Program-made: the position numbers and the translations under genes
NCBI GenBank assembly: GCA_050633365.1
Contig: JBOEGJ010000043.1
Span: 1-64,000, forward strand
DNA: 64,000 nt
Direction of reading: 5' to 3'
Source: Pseudomaricurvus sp050633365
GTDB taxonomy: Bacteria; Pseudomonadota; Gammaproteobacteria; Pseudomonadales; Cellvibrionaceae
Shown here: positions 54,930-64,000 of the stretch, piece by piece
Position numbering within the stretch: position 1 is the first letter of the stretch
Layout: each line of letters starts with the position of its first letter
The notes under the pieces: model-generated
Told to the model about the DNA's origin: nothing
Database searches by the model: none
What the model saw: the letters and a program-made list of their open reading frames with translations, nothing else

Positions 54930-56099
54930 TCAGTCCGCTTGACGACGCAAAAATGCAGGAATATCCAAATATTCCATATCCTTGTCTTCGACCTGCTTCT
55001 GAGCGGCGGATCCGCTGGAATGAGCAACCGGCTGATTGCGCATAACCGTTGGTTTATCCAACTCAGAGTAATCTGGCTGGCCACCTACTCGACGAGTGTT
55101 ATCCACAACGACTTTGGTCGGAGCCGGTTTTTCGATCTCACCAACACCACCGAGACCTGTTGCCACTACGGTGACTCTCAGTTCATCGCTCATTTCTGGA
55201 TCAATAACAGTACCCACAACGACGGTTGCGTCTGCTGATGCAAATTCTTCGACGGTATCACCAACTTCGGAGAATTCACCCAAAGACAAATCAAGACCGG
55301 CAGTAATGTTCACCAAAATACCGCGAGCACCTTGAAGATTAATATCTTCAAGCAGTGGGCTGCGGATTGCCATCTCGGCAGCTTCACGCGCGCGATTCTC
55401 ACCTTTAGCCGTACCCGTGCCCATCATCGCCATGCCCATTTCAGACATGACCGTTCTTACGTCCGCGAAATCGACGTTAATCATACCAGGACGCATAATC
55501 AAATCGGCGATACCTTGTACCGCACCCAATAGAACATCATTGGCGGCTTTAAAGGCGTCAAGCAAGCTAGTGGTTTTACCCAACACAGCGAGTAGTTTTT
55601 CGTTCGGGATAGTAATCAAAGAATCAACGCGCTCTTGAAGCTCTTTGATGCCGGCGTCGGCTATAGCCAAACGTTTTTTACCCTCGAAAGGAAACGGCTT
55701 GGTTACAACGGCCACTGTCAGTATACCCAATTCTTTGGCGACTTCGGCAACCACAGGCGCTGCACCAGTTCCAGTACCACCACCCATACCGGCAGTAATA
55801 AAGACCATATCAGCTCCGTTGAGAACTTCAGCGATACGCTCGCGATCTTCCATTGCCGCTTGTCGACCCACTTCGGGATTCGCACCTGCACCAAGACCTT
55901 TAGTGACAGCGTTACCCAACTGCAACACAGTGCGAGTATCGATATCTTTAAGTGCTTGGGCATCGGTGTTAGCGCAGACAAACTCAACGCCTTCGACCTG
56001 ATTACCAATCATGTGTTTAACGGCATTACCACCACCGCCACCAACACCAACAACTTTTATAACCGCATTTTGCGGAATGCTATCTACTAGTTCAAACAT
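54930..56099 (-). CDS. ftsZ: Cell division protein FtsZ
   Basis: FtsZ is the tubulin-like GTPase that forms the division ring. The 389-residue protein has the GTP-binding signature ITAGMGGGTGTGAAPVV (GGGTGTG at 106-112), the T7 loop segment NVDFADVRTVMSEMGMAMMG, a variable linker (about 320-370) and the C-terminal peptide YLDIPAFLRRQAD that binds FtsA and ZipA. It follows ftsA with an 83-bp AT-rich gap. Confidence 0.98.
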   Translation of the reverse strand: MFELVDSIPQNAVIKVVGVGGGGGNAVKHMIGNQVEGVEFVCANTDAQALKDIDTRTVLQLGNAVTKGLGAGANPEVGRQAAMEDRERIAEVLNGADMVFITAGMGGGTGTGAAPVVAEVAKELGILTVAVVTKPFPFEGKKRLAIADAGIKELQERVDSLITIPNEKLLAVLGKTTSLLDAFKAANDVLLGAVQGIADLIMRPGMINVDFADVRTVMSEMGMAMMGTGTAKGENRAREAAEMAIRSPLLEDINLQGARGILVNITAGLDLSLGEFSEVGDTVEEFASADATVVVGTVIDPEMSDELRVTVVATGLGGVGEIEKPAPTKVVVDNTRRVGGQPDYSELDKPTVMRNQPVAHSSGSAAQKQVEDKDMEYLDIPAFLRRQAD

Positions 56100-56182
56100 A
56101 GGTTTTCCCCTTTTCCCTGACCAAAATCCCCGAAGAGATTTTACACTAACAAACCATTAAAAATTCAATAAAAAAATGAAAA

Positions 56183-57421
56183 TTAAAAATTACCTTGAAA
56201 CCAAGTTTTCACCGTATCCCACCAATTATTTGTTTCTGTTTTGGTGGAAAACTGAGAAACCCGACCTTCGTTTTGTTGCTGCCTGGCGTACTGCAACAAG
56301 CCAACGCCGGTGGAGTAAATCGGATTATTTACAATATCGGTTAAGCCACTAACATTTTGCGGTGTTCCCAACCGAACCGGCATATGAAAGATCTCTTCCG
56401 CTAACTCGATAACGCCTTCCATCTTGGAGGTGCCGCCGGTTAACACGATTCCTGCCGCCACTAAATCTTCAAAACCACTGCGGCGCAATTCCGCTTGAAC
56501 CAAAGTGAATAGCTCGTCGTAGCGAGGCTCAACGACTTCCGCCAATGCCTGACGAGACAGATCCCGAGGCTCACGATCACCCACGCTAGGAACCTTGATA
56601 GTTTCTTCCGGCCCAGTCAGTTTCGCCAGTGCGCAAGCGTACTTAATCTTAATCTCTTCCGCATGCGGCGTCGGTGTACGCAAGGCCATAGCAATATCAT
56701 TGGTGACCTGATCGCCAGCAATCGGGATCACACCGGTATGGCGAATAGACCCTTCGGTAAAGATCGCAATATCGGTGGTGCCACCACCGATATCCACCAT
56801 ACAAACACCTAGCTCTTTTTCGTCATCGGTTAACACTGCGTAGCTCGACGCCAGCTGCTCCAAAATAATGTCTTCAACCTCAAGACCACAGCGACGAATG
56901 CACTTTTCAATATTCTGAGCTGCGTTCACCGCACAGGTCACCAGATGTACTTTCGCCTCAAGACGTACGCCCGACATTCCCATCGGCTCTTTAACGCCTT
57001 CTTGCTCATCGATGAGGTACTCTTGCGGCAAGATATGAAGAATTTTCTGATCCGCAGGAATGGCAACCGCCTGAGCTGCATCAATAACACGATCCAAATC
57101 CTGACTAAACACCTCGCGATCTTTGATCGCTACAATTCCATGAGAGTTAAGGCTTCGAATATGACTACCGGCAATACCGGCGTATACCGAGTGTATCTGG
57201 CAGCCCGCCATCAGCTCGGCCTCTTCAATCGCGCGCTGTATTGACTGAACCGTAGACTCAATATTGACCACGACTCCCTTCTTCAAACCTGAAGAACGGT
57301 GAGATCCAATACCAACGATTTCGAGTTCGCCTTCCGCGGAAATTTCCCCAACAATGGCCACCACTTTTGAGGTGCCAATATCCAACCCGACAATCATTCG
57401 ACTTTCATCTGAATGTGCCAT
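56183..57421 (-). CDS. ftsA: Cell division protein FtsA
   Basis: FtsA is the actin-like protein that tethers FtsZ to the membrane. The 412-residue protein has the nucleotide-binding motifs IVGLDIGTSKVVAIVGE (N-terminal phosphate 1), CMVDIGGGTTDIAIFTEG (phosphate 2) and GIVLTGGTSKMEGV (adenosine). The C-terminal amphipathic helix is NWWDTVKTWFQGNF. It follows ftsQ after 58 bp. Confidence 0.97.
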   Translation of the reverse strand: MAHSDESRMIVGLDIGTSKVVAIVGEISAEGELEIVGIGSHRSSGLKKGVVVNIESTVQSIQRAIEEAELMAGCQIHSVYAGIAGSHIRSLNSHGIVAIKDREVFSQDLDRVIDAAQAVAIPADQKILHILPQEYLIDEQEGVKEPMGMSGVRLEAKVHLVTCAVNAAQNIEKCIRRCGLEVEDIILEQLASSYAVLTDDEKELGVCMVDIGGGTTDIAIFTEGSIRHTGVIPIAGDQVTNDIAMALRTPTPHAEEIKIKYACALAKLTGPEETIKVPSVGDREPRDLSRQALAEVVEPRYDELFTLVQAELRRSGFEDLVAAGIVLTGGTSKMEGVIELAEEIFHMPVRLGTPQNVSGLTDIVNNPIYSTGVGLLQYARQQQNEGRVSQFSTKTETNNWWDTVKTWFQGNF

Positions 57422-57479
57422 TACGCAACCTCACTTTCTGGCTTAATCGCCTGTCTAATTTTTAGTTGTTGTTTCATTA

Positions 57480-58298
57480 CTAACTCTTTGTTGCGGCTTC
57501 AGAACTTACCTGAGATTCACGCCATTTAACGGCAACACCATTAAAGTAACGTAGATCCACAGCGCTCAGTTCTGCCCACCGCTGTTGTAATTGAGTCTCA
57601 AACACAATCAAGAAACGGCTCACTCTGTCCATCACTTGATCTCTACCAATGTTCACTTGAACACTTTCACCTAATTCCATCGACCAACTTCGCCCTAGGT
57701 CGCAACGCAACCGGCGAATCGATAACCCGTGATCCGCCAAAACCTTTGTGAGGGCCCGGTACTGATCCATCACCTGCCGCTCCATTCCAGCGGCTCCCTC
57801 GAGCATCGGCAAGCCCTCTAACAATGCTCGACTCGACTCATCGTCTAAAAGCGCAATAACTTCACCTCGGTGATTGAGCGCGTCATGCTTTCCCCAGCGA
57901 GCAATAGGCTTGTGCTCGATGATGGTAACGTTCAATCCATCCGGCCAAGCTCTCGACAACTTGGCCCCATCTACCCATGGCATTTGTTCAAGCTGGCTCT
58001 GTATATGCTCTAAATCCAACTGCACAAAACTGTTACCCATGGCGTCGTACACTTGTTTGGCAACGTCCTCTCGTGCCACCCGAGAGAACTCGCCATTAAT
58101 TCTGACGCTAGCCACTGGCCTGTCTAACTGAGATACGGACCATAAAACTGCAACGTATCCGCCTGCTGCTAGCGCCATCAAAATCAGCAAATTCCGCGCC
58201 GCGACTAGCCACCGCGTATTTCGCGGCTTCGGTGTTTCTCGCGAGGCTGAACGGCTAGCACCACGAATTGTCTTATTAACTTTCTCTGCTTTGCCCAT
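57480..58298 (-). CDS. ftsQ: Cell division protein FtsQ
   Basis: FtsQ is a bitopic divisome protein linking early and late division proteins with FtsB and FtsL. The 272-residue protein has a basic cytosolic tail, one transmembrane segment (about residues 33-53, LLILMALAAGGYVAVLWSVS), a POTRA domain (VASVRINGEFSRVAREDVAK ... QLDLEHIQSQLEQMPWVDGA) and a beta domain ending YFNGVAVKWRES. It starts 10 bp after ddl. Confidence 0.95.
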   Translation of the reverse strand: MGKAEKVNKTIRGASRSASRETPKPRNTRWLVAARNLLILMALAAGGYVAVLWSVSQLDRPVASVRINGEFSRVAREDVAKQVYDAMGNSFVQLDLEHIQSQLEQMPWVDGAKLSRAWPDGLNVTIIEHKPIARWGKHDALNHRGEVIALLDDESSRALLEGLPMLEGAAGMERQVMDQYRALTKVLADHGLSIRRLRCDLGRSWSMELGESVQVNIGRDQVMDRVSRFLIVFETQLQQRWAELSAVDLRYFNGVAVKWRESQVSSEAATKS

Positions 58299-58308
58299 TC
58301 AGCTTCAA

Positions 58309-59232
58309 CTAGGAAGCAAGCGTTTGACTTAGAATATCGATGACCAAATCCGAAAAGCTCATGCCTTCGGCTTTCGCTGCCATAGGTACCAAACTATGGT
58401 CGGTCATTCCTGGAACTGTATTCACCTCTAGAGTGTAAAAATTACCGTTATCGTCGGCCATAAAGTCGACCCGTCCCCAACCTTCACAACCGAGAGCGCT
58501 AAAGGCCTCAAGCGTCAGCTGTTTGAGCTCTTGCTCTTTGGATTCAGTCAATCCACAGGGACAGAGATAGCGCGTATCGTCGGCTATGTATTTAGCGTCA
58601 TAGTCGTAAAACTGATGATCCGTCTCCAGCTTTATAGGCGCTAGGGCTCGCTTGCCCAATACTGCCACCGTGTACTCCGCCGCTTCGATTAATTGCTCGG
58701 CGAATACGCTGCGATCAAACTTGGCTGCGTTTTTATAGGCCGTCGCTAATTGATCTTTGCTGGTCACTTTCGACATACCAATACTCGAGCCTTCGTGTGC
58801 GGGCTTAACCATCAAGCGCTCACCCAACTGCTCGACCACATGTTCCAAGTTGTCGGCACTTAAGGTTCGGTATTCCGGTGTCGCAATCTTCGCTGCGGTA
58901 AAAATTTGTTTCGACTTCCATTTATCCATTGCCAGCGATGAAGCCTGCACTCCACTGCCGGTATAGGGTAGATTCAAGAACTCCAACAGAGCCTGAATAC
59001 GGCCATCTTCCCCTGCGGCGCCGTGCAGCGCGATAAACACACGATCGATCTTTTCGTTTTGTAAACGAGTAACAATTTGTGAGTCCACGTCAATTAAAAA
59101 AGCATCTATACCACGCTCTACCAATGCACTACAGACAGCTCGACCACTGTTGAGTGACACCTCGCGCTCGGCAGATTCACCACCATAGAGCACAGCGACA
59201 CGGCCAAATTCTTGTAAGTTAATTGCGTTCAT
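58309..59232 (-). CDS. ddl: D-alanine--D-alanine ligase
   Basis: It makes the D-Ala-D-Ala dipeptide for peptidoglycan. The protein is 307 residues from ATG 59232; a TTG seven codons upstream is weaker. It shows the ATP-grasp Ddl motifs VLYGGESAEREVSLNSGRAV, HGAAGEDGRIQALLEFLNLP, MVKPAHEGSSIGMSKV and VDFMADDNGNFYTLEVNTVP. It is the DdlB-type copy in the division cluster. Confidence 0.96.
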   Translation of the reverse strand: MNAINLQEFGRVAVLYGGESAEREVSLNSGRAVCSALVERGIDAFLIDVDSQIVTRLQNEKIDRVFIALHGAAGEDGRIQALLEFLNLPYTGSGVQASSLAMDKWKSKQIFTAAKIATPEYRTLSADNLEHVVEQLGERLMVKPAHEGSSIGMSKVTSKDQLATAYKNAAKFDRSVFAEQLIEAAEYTVAVLGKRALAPIKLETDHQFYDYDAKYIADDTRYLCPCGLTESKEQELKQLTLEAFSALGCEGWGRVDFMADDNGNFYTLEVNTVPGMTDHSLVPMAAKAEGMSFSDLVIDILSQTLAS

Positions 59233-59266
59233 ACTCGTTCTAACTCTGTTCAAAATTTCTAAAACG

Positions 59267-60703
59267 TTATTGAAGCTTACGCTTCGCTAGCTCGACGGCG
59301 AGCATACCGACATTGCCCGCGCCCTGGGTCAAAATGATGTCGCCTGGCTGGGCGATATCCGCGATCACTTCTGGCACACCATCCACACCCTCAACAAAAA
59401 TAGGGTCGACATGTCCGCGACCTCGAATACTGCGACATAGGTGACGGCTATCGGCACCCGGTATCGGAGTTTCCCCAGCGCTATACACCTCGAGTAACAC
59501 CAACGAATCGACCTGAGACAGTACGTCGACAAAATCTTCGTAAAGATCCCTTGTGCGGGTAAATCGATGAGGCTGATAAATCATCACCAAGCGCCGCTCA
59601 GGCCAACCGGCACGAATCGCCGATATAGTCGCTGCAACTTCTCTTGGATGATGTCCGTAGTCATCCACCAACATGGCGGAACCCTCACCAACCTCGTAAT
59701 CGCCATAGACCTGAAAACGACGCCCGACACCCTGAAACTGTTTCAAACCCGTTTGAATAGCTTCGTCACTGAGACCTTCATCCGTGGCCACGGCCACCGT
59801 TGCCAAGGCGTTAAGAACATTGTGATGTCCGGGCATGTTCACCGTTATTTCCACGGGTTTCAGCCCGTCGGGACGCAACGCCGTAAAGCTCGTGCTCATG
59901 GCATTCTGACTTACCTCTACCGCTCGGTAATCATTATCTTCGTCAAATCCGTAGGTTAAGACCGGGCGAGAAATATCGGGAATGATCTCTTGCACCACCG
60001 GATCATCACCGCAAACGACGGCCAACCCGTAAAAGGGCAAATTGTGAAGAAATTCTACAAAGGTCTTTTTAACCTTTGAAAAATCACCTTCATAGGTATC
60101 CATGTGATCGGCATCAATATTGGTGACCACGGCAACCATCGGCTGTAAATGCAAAAAAGACGCATCACTTTCGTCGGCCTCTGCAACCAAATAACGACTG
60201 GCACCTAACTGAGCATTAGCGCCCGCACTATTAACCAAACCGCCAATCACAAAGGTAGGATCGCAATCTCCGGCAGCCAATACCGAGGCCAATAGGCTAG
60301 TGGTAGTGGTTTTCCCGTGAGTCCCAGCGACGGCAATTCCGTGACGGTATCGCATCAATTCACCGAGCATTTCCGCGCGTCGAACAATTGGAATTCGATG
60401 TGCGCGAGCACCGGTCATTTCAGGGTTGTGTTCATCGACAGCAGAAGAGTTAACCACCACATCGGCGCCTTCGACGTTACTTTCGCTGTGTCCGAAGAAT
60501 ATTTTTGCGCCCTTGGCCTGCAAGCGACGAGTCACATTCGATTCACGCAGGTCTGATCCCGAAATTTCATAACCTTGATTGAGCAGTACTTCGGCGATAC
60601 CGCTCATCCCCGCCCCACCAATTCCGATAAAATGGATACGCTTAATCCGGCGCATCTCTGGAATCTCTATAATGGCTTTATTGTCTATCACTTGATCACC
60701 CAT
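59267..60703 (-). CDS. murC: UDP-N-acetylmuramate--L-alanine ligase
   Basis: MurC adds L-Ala to UDP-MurNAc with ATP. From ATG 60703 the protein has 478 residues, with IHFIGIGGAGMSGIAEVLLN near the N-terminus, the P-loop AVAGTHGKTTTTSLLASVLA, the ligase motif DDYGHHPREVAATISAIRAG and the C-terminal ILTQGAGNVGML. The start overlaps the murG stop by 8 bp (ATGGGTGA), showing translational coupling; a longer frame upstream lies wholly in murG and was not used. Confidence 0.97.
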   Translation of the reverse strand: MGDQVIDNKAIIEIPEMRRIKRIHFIGIGGAGMSGIAEVLLNQGYEISGSDLRESNVTRRLQAKGAKIFFGHSESNVEGADVVVNSSAVDEHNPEMTGARAHRIPIVRRAEMLGELMRYRHGIAVAGTHGKTTTTSLLASVLAAGDCDPTFVIGGLVNSAGANAQLGASRYLVAEADESDASFLHLQPMVAVVTNIDADHMDTYEGDFSKVKKTFVEFLHNLPFYGLAVVCGDDPVVQEIIPDISRPVLTYGFDEDNDYRAVEVSQNAMSTSFTALRPDGLKPVEITVNMPGHHNVLNALATVAVATDEGLSDEAIQTGLKQFQGVGRRFQVYGDYEVGEGSAMLVDDYGHHPREVAATISAIRAGWPERRLVMIYQPHRFTRTRDLYEDFVDVLSQVDSLVLLEVYSAGETPIPGADSRHLCRSIRGRGHVDPIFVEGVDGVPEVIADIAQPGDIILTQGAGNVGMLAVELAKRKLQ

Positions 60704-61793
60704 TGGCGGCCTCTTTAAGCTTGCCGCTGGCGGCTTGTTCACAGTAATCGGCCACATCGTTTGCCGCGTTGGGCATCGCTAGGGCTTTTGCATTGTTTGA
60801 CATTTGCACGAGCCTCTTTCGGTCGCGACTAAGGTCAGTGATAAAGCTGACGATTTTTTCAACCGTGAGATCTTTTTGCTGGATCAACACACCGGCATTG
60901 TTGTCTGCCAACCACTGTGCATTTTTCGTTTGATGATCATCAATGGCAAAAGGAAACGGAACCAGCAGCGCCGTTCGCCCCGCCAAGGTTAACTCCGACA
61001 CGGTTAACGCGCCCGCGCGGCAGACAATCACGTCGGCCCACTGATAGGCGGCGGCCATATCGGCGATAAACTCGACAACCTCGGCGTTCACCTTCTGGTC
61101 ATGATAGAGAGCTTTAGTCACCGCCAAATGGCGTTTACCGGTTTGATGCATAACTTGCGGACGCTCTTGCTCGTCAATACTTGCTAACGCTTTGGGCAAC
61201 AGTTCGTTTAAAGCTAGTGCTCCCAAGCTGCCGCCCAACACTAAGACATTGAGCGAACCGGTTTTATTCTCATCAACGGGTTCTACTACGCCGATACTGT
61301 CGCGCACCGGATTACCCACGTGTATAGCGTCTTCTAAACTATTGGGAAACGCCGCCATCACACGATTCGCAATCTTTGATAACCAGCGATTAGTCGTCCC
61401 AGCCACCGCATTTTGCTCGTGAATGAGCAGAGGCTTTCTCATCAACCAGGCGGCAACGCCACCTGGGCCCGAAGCAAAACCGCCCAAACCAAGCACGATA
61501 TCCGCTTGTTCTTGACGCAAGATTCTTCTCGCCTGCAACACAGCCTTAACAAGCAACCAGGGCGCCTTTAACTTCGCTCCTAAGCCACGACCACGCACAC
61601 CTTCAATGGTCAAACAATGCAGCTTTATACCCGCTGCTGGAACCAGCTCGGCCTCAATTCCTCGTGCGGTTCCGAGCCAACTGATCGTCGCCCCGCGCTG
61701 CTTGAGCTTCTCCGCTACGGACAAGGCAGGAAATACGTGCCCGCCAGTTCCACCGGCCATGACAATCACTTTTAGAGAAGGCTGTTTATTCAT
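60696..61793 (-). CDS. murG: UDP-GlcNAc:lipid I N-acetylglucosaminyltransferase
   Basis: MurG makes lipid II at the inner face of the membrane. The 365-residue protein has the glycine-rich motifs MAGGTGGHVFPALSVAEKL and VLGGSLGALALNELLPKAL, plus IHEQNAVAGTTNRWLSKIA and the UDP-GlcNAc region VCRAGALTVSELTLAGRTAL. The start ATG overlaps the ftsW stop (ATGA), and the stop overlaps murC, so the three are coupled. Confidence 0.97.
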   Translation of the reverse strand: MNKQPSLKVIVMAGGTGGHVFPALSVAEKLKQRGATISWLGTARGIEAELVPAAGIKLHCLTIEGVRGRGLGAKLKAPWLLVKAVLQARRILRQEQADIVLGLGGFASGPGGVAAWLMRKPLLIHEQNAVAGTTNRWLSKIANRVMAAFPNSLEDAIHVGNPVRDSIGVVEPVDENKTGSLNVLVLGGSLGALALNELLPKALASIDEQERPQVMHQTGKRHLAVTKALYHDQKVNAEVVEFIADMAAAYQWADVIVCRAGALTVSELTLAGRTALLVPFPFAIDDHQTKNAQWLADNNAGVLIQQKDLTVEKIVSFITDLSRDRKRLVQMSNNAKALAMPNAANDVADYCEQAASGKLKEAANG

Positions 61794-63052
61794 GCGGCCT
61801 CCACCATTTTTGTTAACACAGGCACATCCTGATCGGCTGTCGGGTTTTTCGCGCGCTTGCGCGAAGCTTTTTTACGCAACTGCGATTCAGCTTGCACTTG
61901 CTGACGATGCAATTCCCAATCAATCCGCATAACCAACGCCATCAATGCACAGGTGGCCAACAACGAGCTTCCGCCATAGCTAATAAACGGCATTGTCAGA
62001 CCCTTTGTCGGCAATAGACCCGAGGCGACACCGACGTTAATAAACGCTTGCGCCGCAAACATAACGGCAACACCAAAAGTAGCGAAGCTTGCAAAAACAT
62101 TACCGAGAGCCATCGCTTTCTGCGCCACATTTAGCACCGCAACAACCAAGGCCACAAATAGACCAACAACCGCCACCACACCAAAAAGGCCGAATTCTTC
62201 GGCGATAATTGCAAAAATGAAGTCAGTGTGCGCTTCGGGTAAATAAAATAACTTTTGCACGCTGTTGCCCAACCCCAAGCCAAACCATTCGCCACGACCA
62301 AAGGCAATTAGCGATTGGGTCAACTGATAGCCACTGTTGAATTGATCTGCCCATGGATCCAAAAATGTAATCAATCTCTGCATGCGATAGGGAGACATCA
62401 CCGCCACTACCATCAAGCCGCCCAAAGCGCTCACAAATAACAACATGAATTGCCACAGCCGTACGCCGGCGACAAACAGCATTGCCATAACAGTCGCCGC
62501 CATCACTACAGAAGCGCCGAAGTCGGGCTCTAATAACAGTAGAAAGACGATCATTCCGAGAATCAGCAAAGGCTTAAATACTCCTCGCCAATCCTCTAGC
62601 GTTTCTTGTCCACGGCGAGCCAAAAAGCTCGCATAAAAAACAATCACACAGAACTTAACCACCTCAGATGCCTGCAGAGCCAGCGGACCTACCTGTAACC
62701 AACGCTGACTACCGTTTACCTTTTTGCCCAACCCAGGAATTAGCACCAGAGTTAACATAACCAGCGCCACCACCAAAAATAGACTGCCGTACTTTTCCCA
62801 TAACGATACAGGCACCGCCGCAACCAGTACTGCGCCGGCCATTCCTAGCATCCAAAAGGTGGCGTAGCGTTTGGCAAAAAACCATTGGTCGTTATAAGTT
62901 GACTCTGCAAATGCCATTGACGCAGAAGTCACCATGACCCAACCAATGGACGAGAGCATCATAATCATCGCCAACAAAGGCCAATTTACGCCCTCAGTCC
63001 ACGGCATAGGCACAGGGCTTACTCGCAAGCGCTTGGCGGTAACGGCGCTCAT
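61790..63052 (-). CDS. ftsW: FtsW, SEDS-family septal peptidoglycan polymerase
   Basis: FtsW polymerises lipid II at the division site with FtsI. The 420-residue membrane protein has about ten transmembrane helices, a SEDS signature in GLTMPFISYGGSSLLATCAL and the catalytic-loop region LEPDFGASVVMAATVMAML. The basic C-terminal tail (LRKKASRKRAKN) lies in the cytosol. The start overlaps the end of murD by 4 bp. Confidence 0.97.
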   Translation of the reverse strand: MSAVTAKRLRVSPVPMPWTEGVNWPLLAMIMMLSSIGWVMVTSASMAFAESTYNDQWFFAKRYATFWMLGMAGAVLVAAVPVSLWEKYGSLFLVVALVMLTLVLIPGLGKKVNGSQRWLQVGPLALQASEVVKFCVIVFYASFLARRGQETLEDWRGVFKPLLILGMIVFLLLLEPDFGASVVMAATVMAMLFVAGVRLWQFMLLFVSALGGLMVVAVMSPYRMQRLITFLDPWADQFNSGYQLTQSLIAFGRGEWFGLGLGNSVQKLFYLPEAHTDFIFAIIAEEFGLFGVVAVVGLFVALVVAVLNVAQKAMALGNVFASFATFGVAVMFAAQAFINVGVASGLLPTKGLTMPFISYGGSSLLATCALMALVMRIDWELHRQQVQAESQLRKKASRKRAKNPTADQDVPVLTKMVEAA

Positions 63053-64000
63053 GCCAATAACTCCTGAACGGCGCCAACAAACGCTTTGCCTCTCGCCTCA
63101 AAGCCGTCGAACATATCGAAACTGGCGCAAGCTGGTGACAGCAATACCGTATCACCCGCTAGCGCGACACTCTTCGACAGAGCCACTGCTTCTCCCATAG
63201 AAGCGGCGAATTTGATATCGCATTTCGATTTCAACACCTCGGCAATCTTCTGCGCATCCTCTCCAATCAAAACGGCACAGCGCAAATCTTCAGCAGCCTC
63301 GCACAATGGCGAAAAGTCCGCGCCCTTGCCCACGCCACCGGCTATCAATACAATTTTCTTATTGCCGCAAGCCAATCCATGAATAGCCGCTAAGGTAGCG
63401 CCAACATTGGTTCCTTTGGAATCATTAAAATACTTTACGCCATCGCTTTCAGCGATCCACTCACAACGATGAGGCAAGCCTGAAAATGTCGTTAGTGTTT
63501 TCAGCATGGATTCCATTGGGATATTGACCACATACCCCAAAGCCAATGCTGACAGTGCATTCGCAATATTGTGACGCCCAGGCATTCTGATTTTCGAACA
63601 CGCCATCAGCGGCTTAAATTCAAACGCCAACCAATCTTCACCACCTTTTTGTAAGATGCCGAAGCCGTGACGATCCGGTTGATTCAGACCAAAACTCACC
63701 TGCTTAACACCTTCAGCAATCGGCGGTACCGTTAACGGATCTTCGCGATTGGTAACAACGGTTTTTGCGCCGTAGTACACACGCTGTTTCGCTAGATGAT
63801 AGTGAAACAATGAATCGTAGCGATCCATGTGGTCTTCACACACGTTCAATACGGTCGCCACTTCGGCATTAACTTGTTCTACAGTTTCCAACTGAAAGCT
63901 GGACAGCTCCAACACATAAAGTTCGGCATCTTTTTCTTGTAACAAATCCAACACGGGAATACCGATATTGCCGCCAACGGCAACGTTGATTCCTGCATCT
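63049..64000 (-). CDS. murD: UDP-N-acetylmuramoyl-L-alanine--D-glutamate ligase, 5' end cut by the window
   Basis: Only the middle and C-terminal part is present (about 317 codons); the frame is open to the window edge at 64000. Visible are GGNIGIP right at the edge, CEDHMDRYDSLFHYHLAKQR, the carbamate-lysine/substrate region PHRCEWIAESDGVKYFNDSK, then GTNVGATLAAI and IAGGVGKGADFSPL. MurD adds D-Glu in peptidoglycan synthesis. The gene order murD-ftsW-murG-murC is the standard one. Confidence 0.95.
   Translation of the reverse strand, partial: DAGINVAVGGNIGIPVLDLLQEKDAELYVLELSSFQLETVEQVNAEVATVLNVCEDHMDRYDSLFHYHLAKQRVYYGAKTVVTNREDPLTVPPIAEGVKQVSFGLNQPDRHGFGILQKGGEDWLAFEFKPLMACSKIRMPGRHNIANALSALALGYVVNIPMESMLKTLTTFSGLPHRCEWIAESDGVKYFNDSKGTNVGATLAAIHGLACGNKKIVLIAGGVGKGADFSPLCEAAEDLRCAVLIGEDAQKIAEVLKSKCDIKFAASMGEAVALSKSVALAGDTVLLSPACASFDMFDGFEARGKAFVGAVQELLA

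Noticed and set aside
1..64000. CRISPR arrays, tRNA or rRNA genes, insertion sequences, integrases or defence genes
   Set aside because: Read for these on both strands. Only short tandem duplications at 4142 and 48001 were seen, with no spacers, terminal repeats or transposase-like proteins.

Overview
The window is a chromosomal segment of a Gram-negative gammaproteobacterium, probably a marine, aerobic heterotroph. The evidence is a complete proteobacterial division and cell-wall block running into lpxC and secA, a gammaproteobacterial ValS, two large TonB-dependent receptors, and several acyl-CoA and aromatic catabolic genes. A Cellvibrionales-like lineage would fit, but that is inference. 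I found no phage, transposase, integrase, CRISPR array, rRNA or tRNA. Most of the window is ordinary chromosome.

Layout. (1) 1-4200: homogentisate catabolism. A MarR regulator is followed by hmgA, fahA and maiA. The same 16-bp operator-like palindrome lies at the regulator promoter and in front of hmgA. (2) 4210-9577, minus strand: an ACSF2-like acyl-CoA synthetase, a TonB-dependent receptor, and an AraC regulator with a candidate direct-repeat site before the receptor gene. (3) 9911-16168: a CzcCBA-type metal efflux operon that starts with a small His-rich exported protein. (4) 16245-18424: a glucokinase and LacI regulator operon with a perfect 14-bp operator palindrome. (5) 18756-25256: a DUF3302/HlyD pair, purC, an orphan periplasmic binding protein and valS. 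(6) 25573-35102: an AraC regulator, a second TonB receptor with a possible leader peptide, an unknown lipoprotein, an unknown small protein, and a 14-blade hybrid sensor kinase. (7) 35523-44567: a pimeloyl-CoA-like beta-oxidation cluster of three acyl-CoA dehydrogenases on the minus strand and a ligase, thiolase and bifunctional hydratase/dehydrogenase on the plus strand. (8) 44819-46875: an HD-domain protein, a His-rich secreted protein and a DUF4126/SHOCT membrane protein. (9) 47016-64000, all minus strand: murD (cut by the window edge), ftsW, murG, murC, ddl, ftsQ, ftsA, ftsZ, lpxC, an M23 peptidase, secA, argJ and a Nudix/ThiE-like fusion.

How the parts fit. The catabolic blocks feed acetyl-CoA, fumarate and acetoacetate to central metabolism, and the receptors and sensor suggest regulated uptake of large or scarce substrates. 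I see no clear new multi-gene system. The best leads are local: the homogentisate operator set and the 46-bp palindrome around its first copy; the leader ORF with a hairpin touching the ribosome-binding site of the second receptor gene; tandem duplications that span the stop codons of maiA and argJ; a paired acyl-CoA dehydrogenase in which one subunit lacks the catalytic Glu; and a compact HD protein with a PhnZ/MIOX-like metal-ligand pattern.
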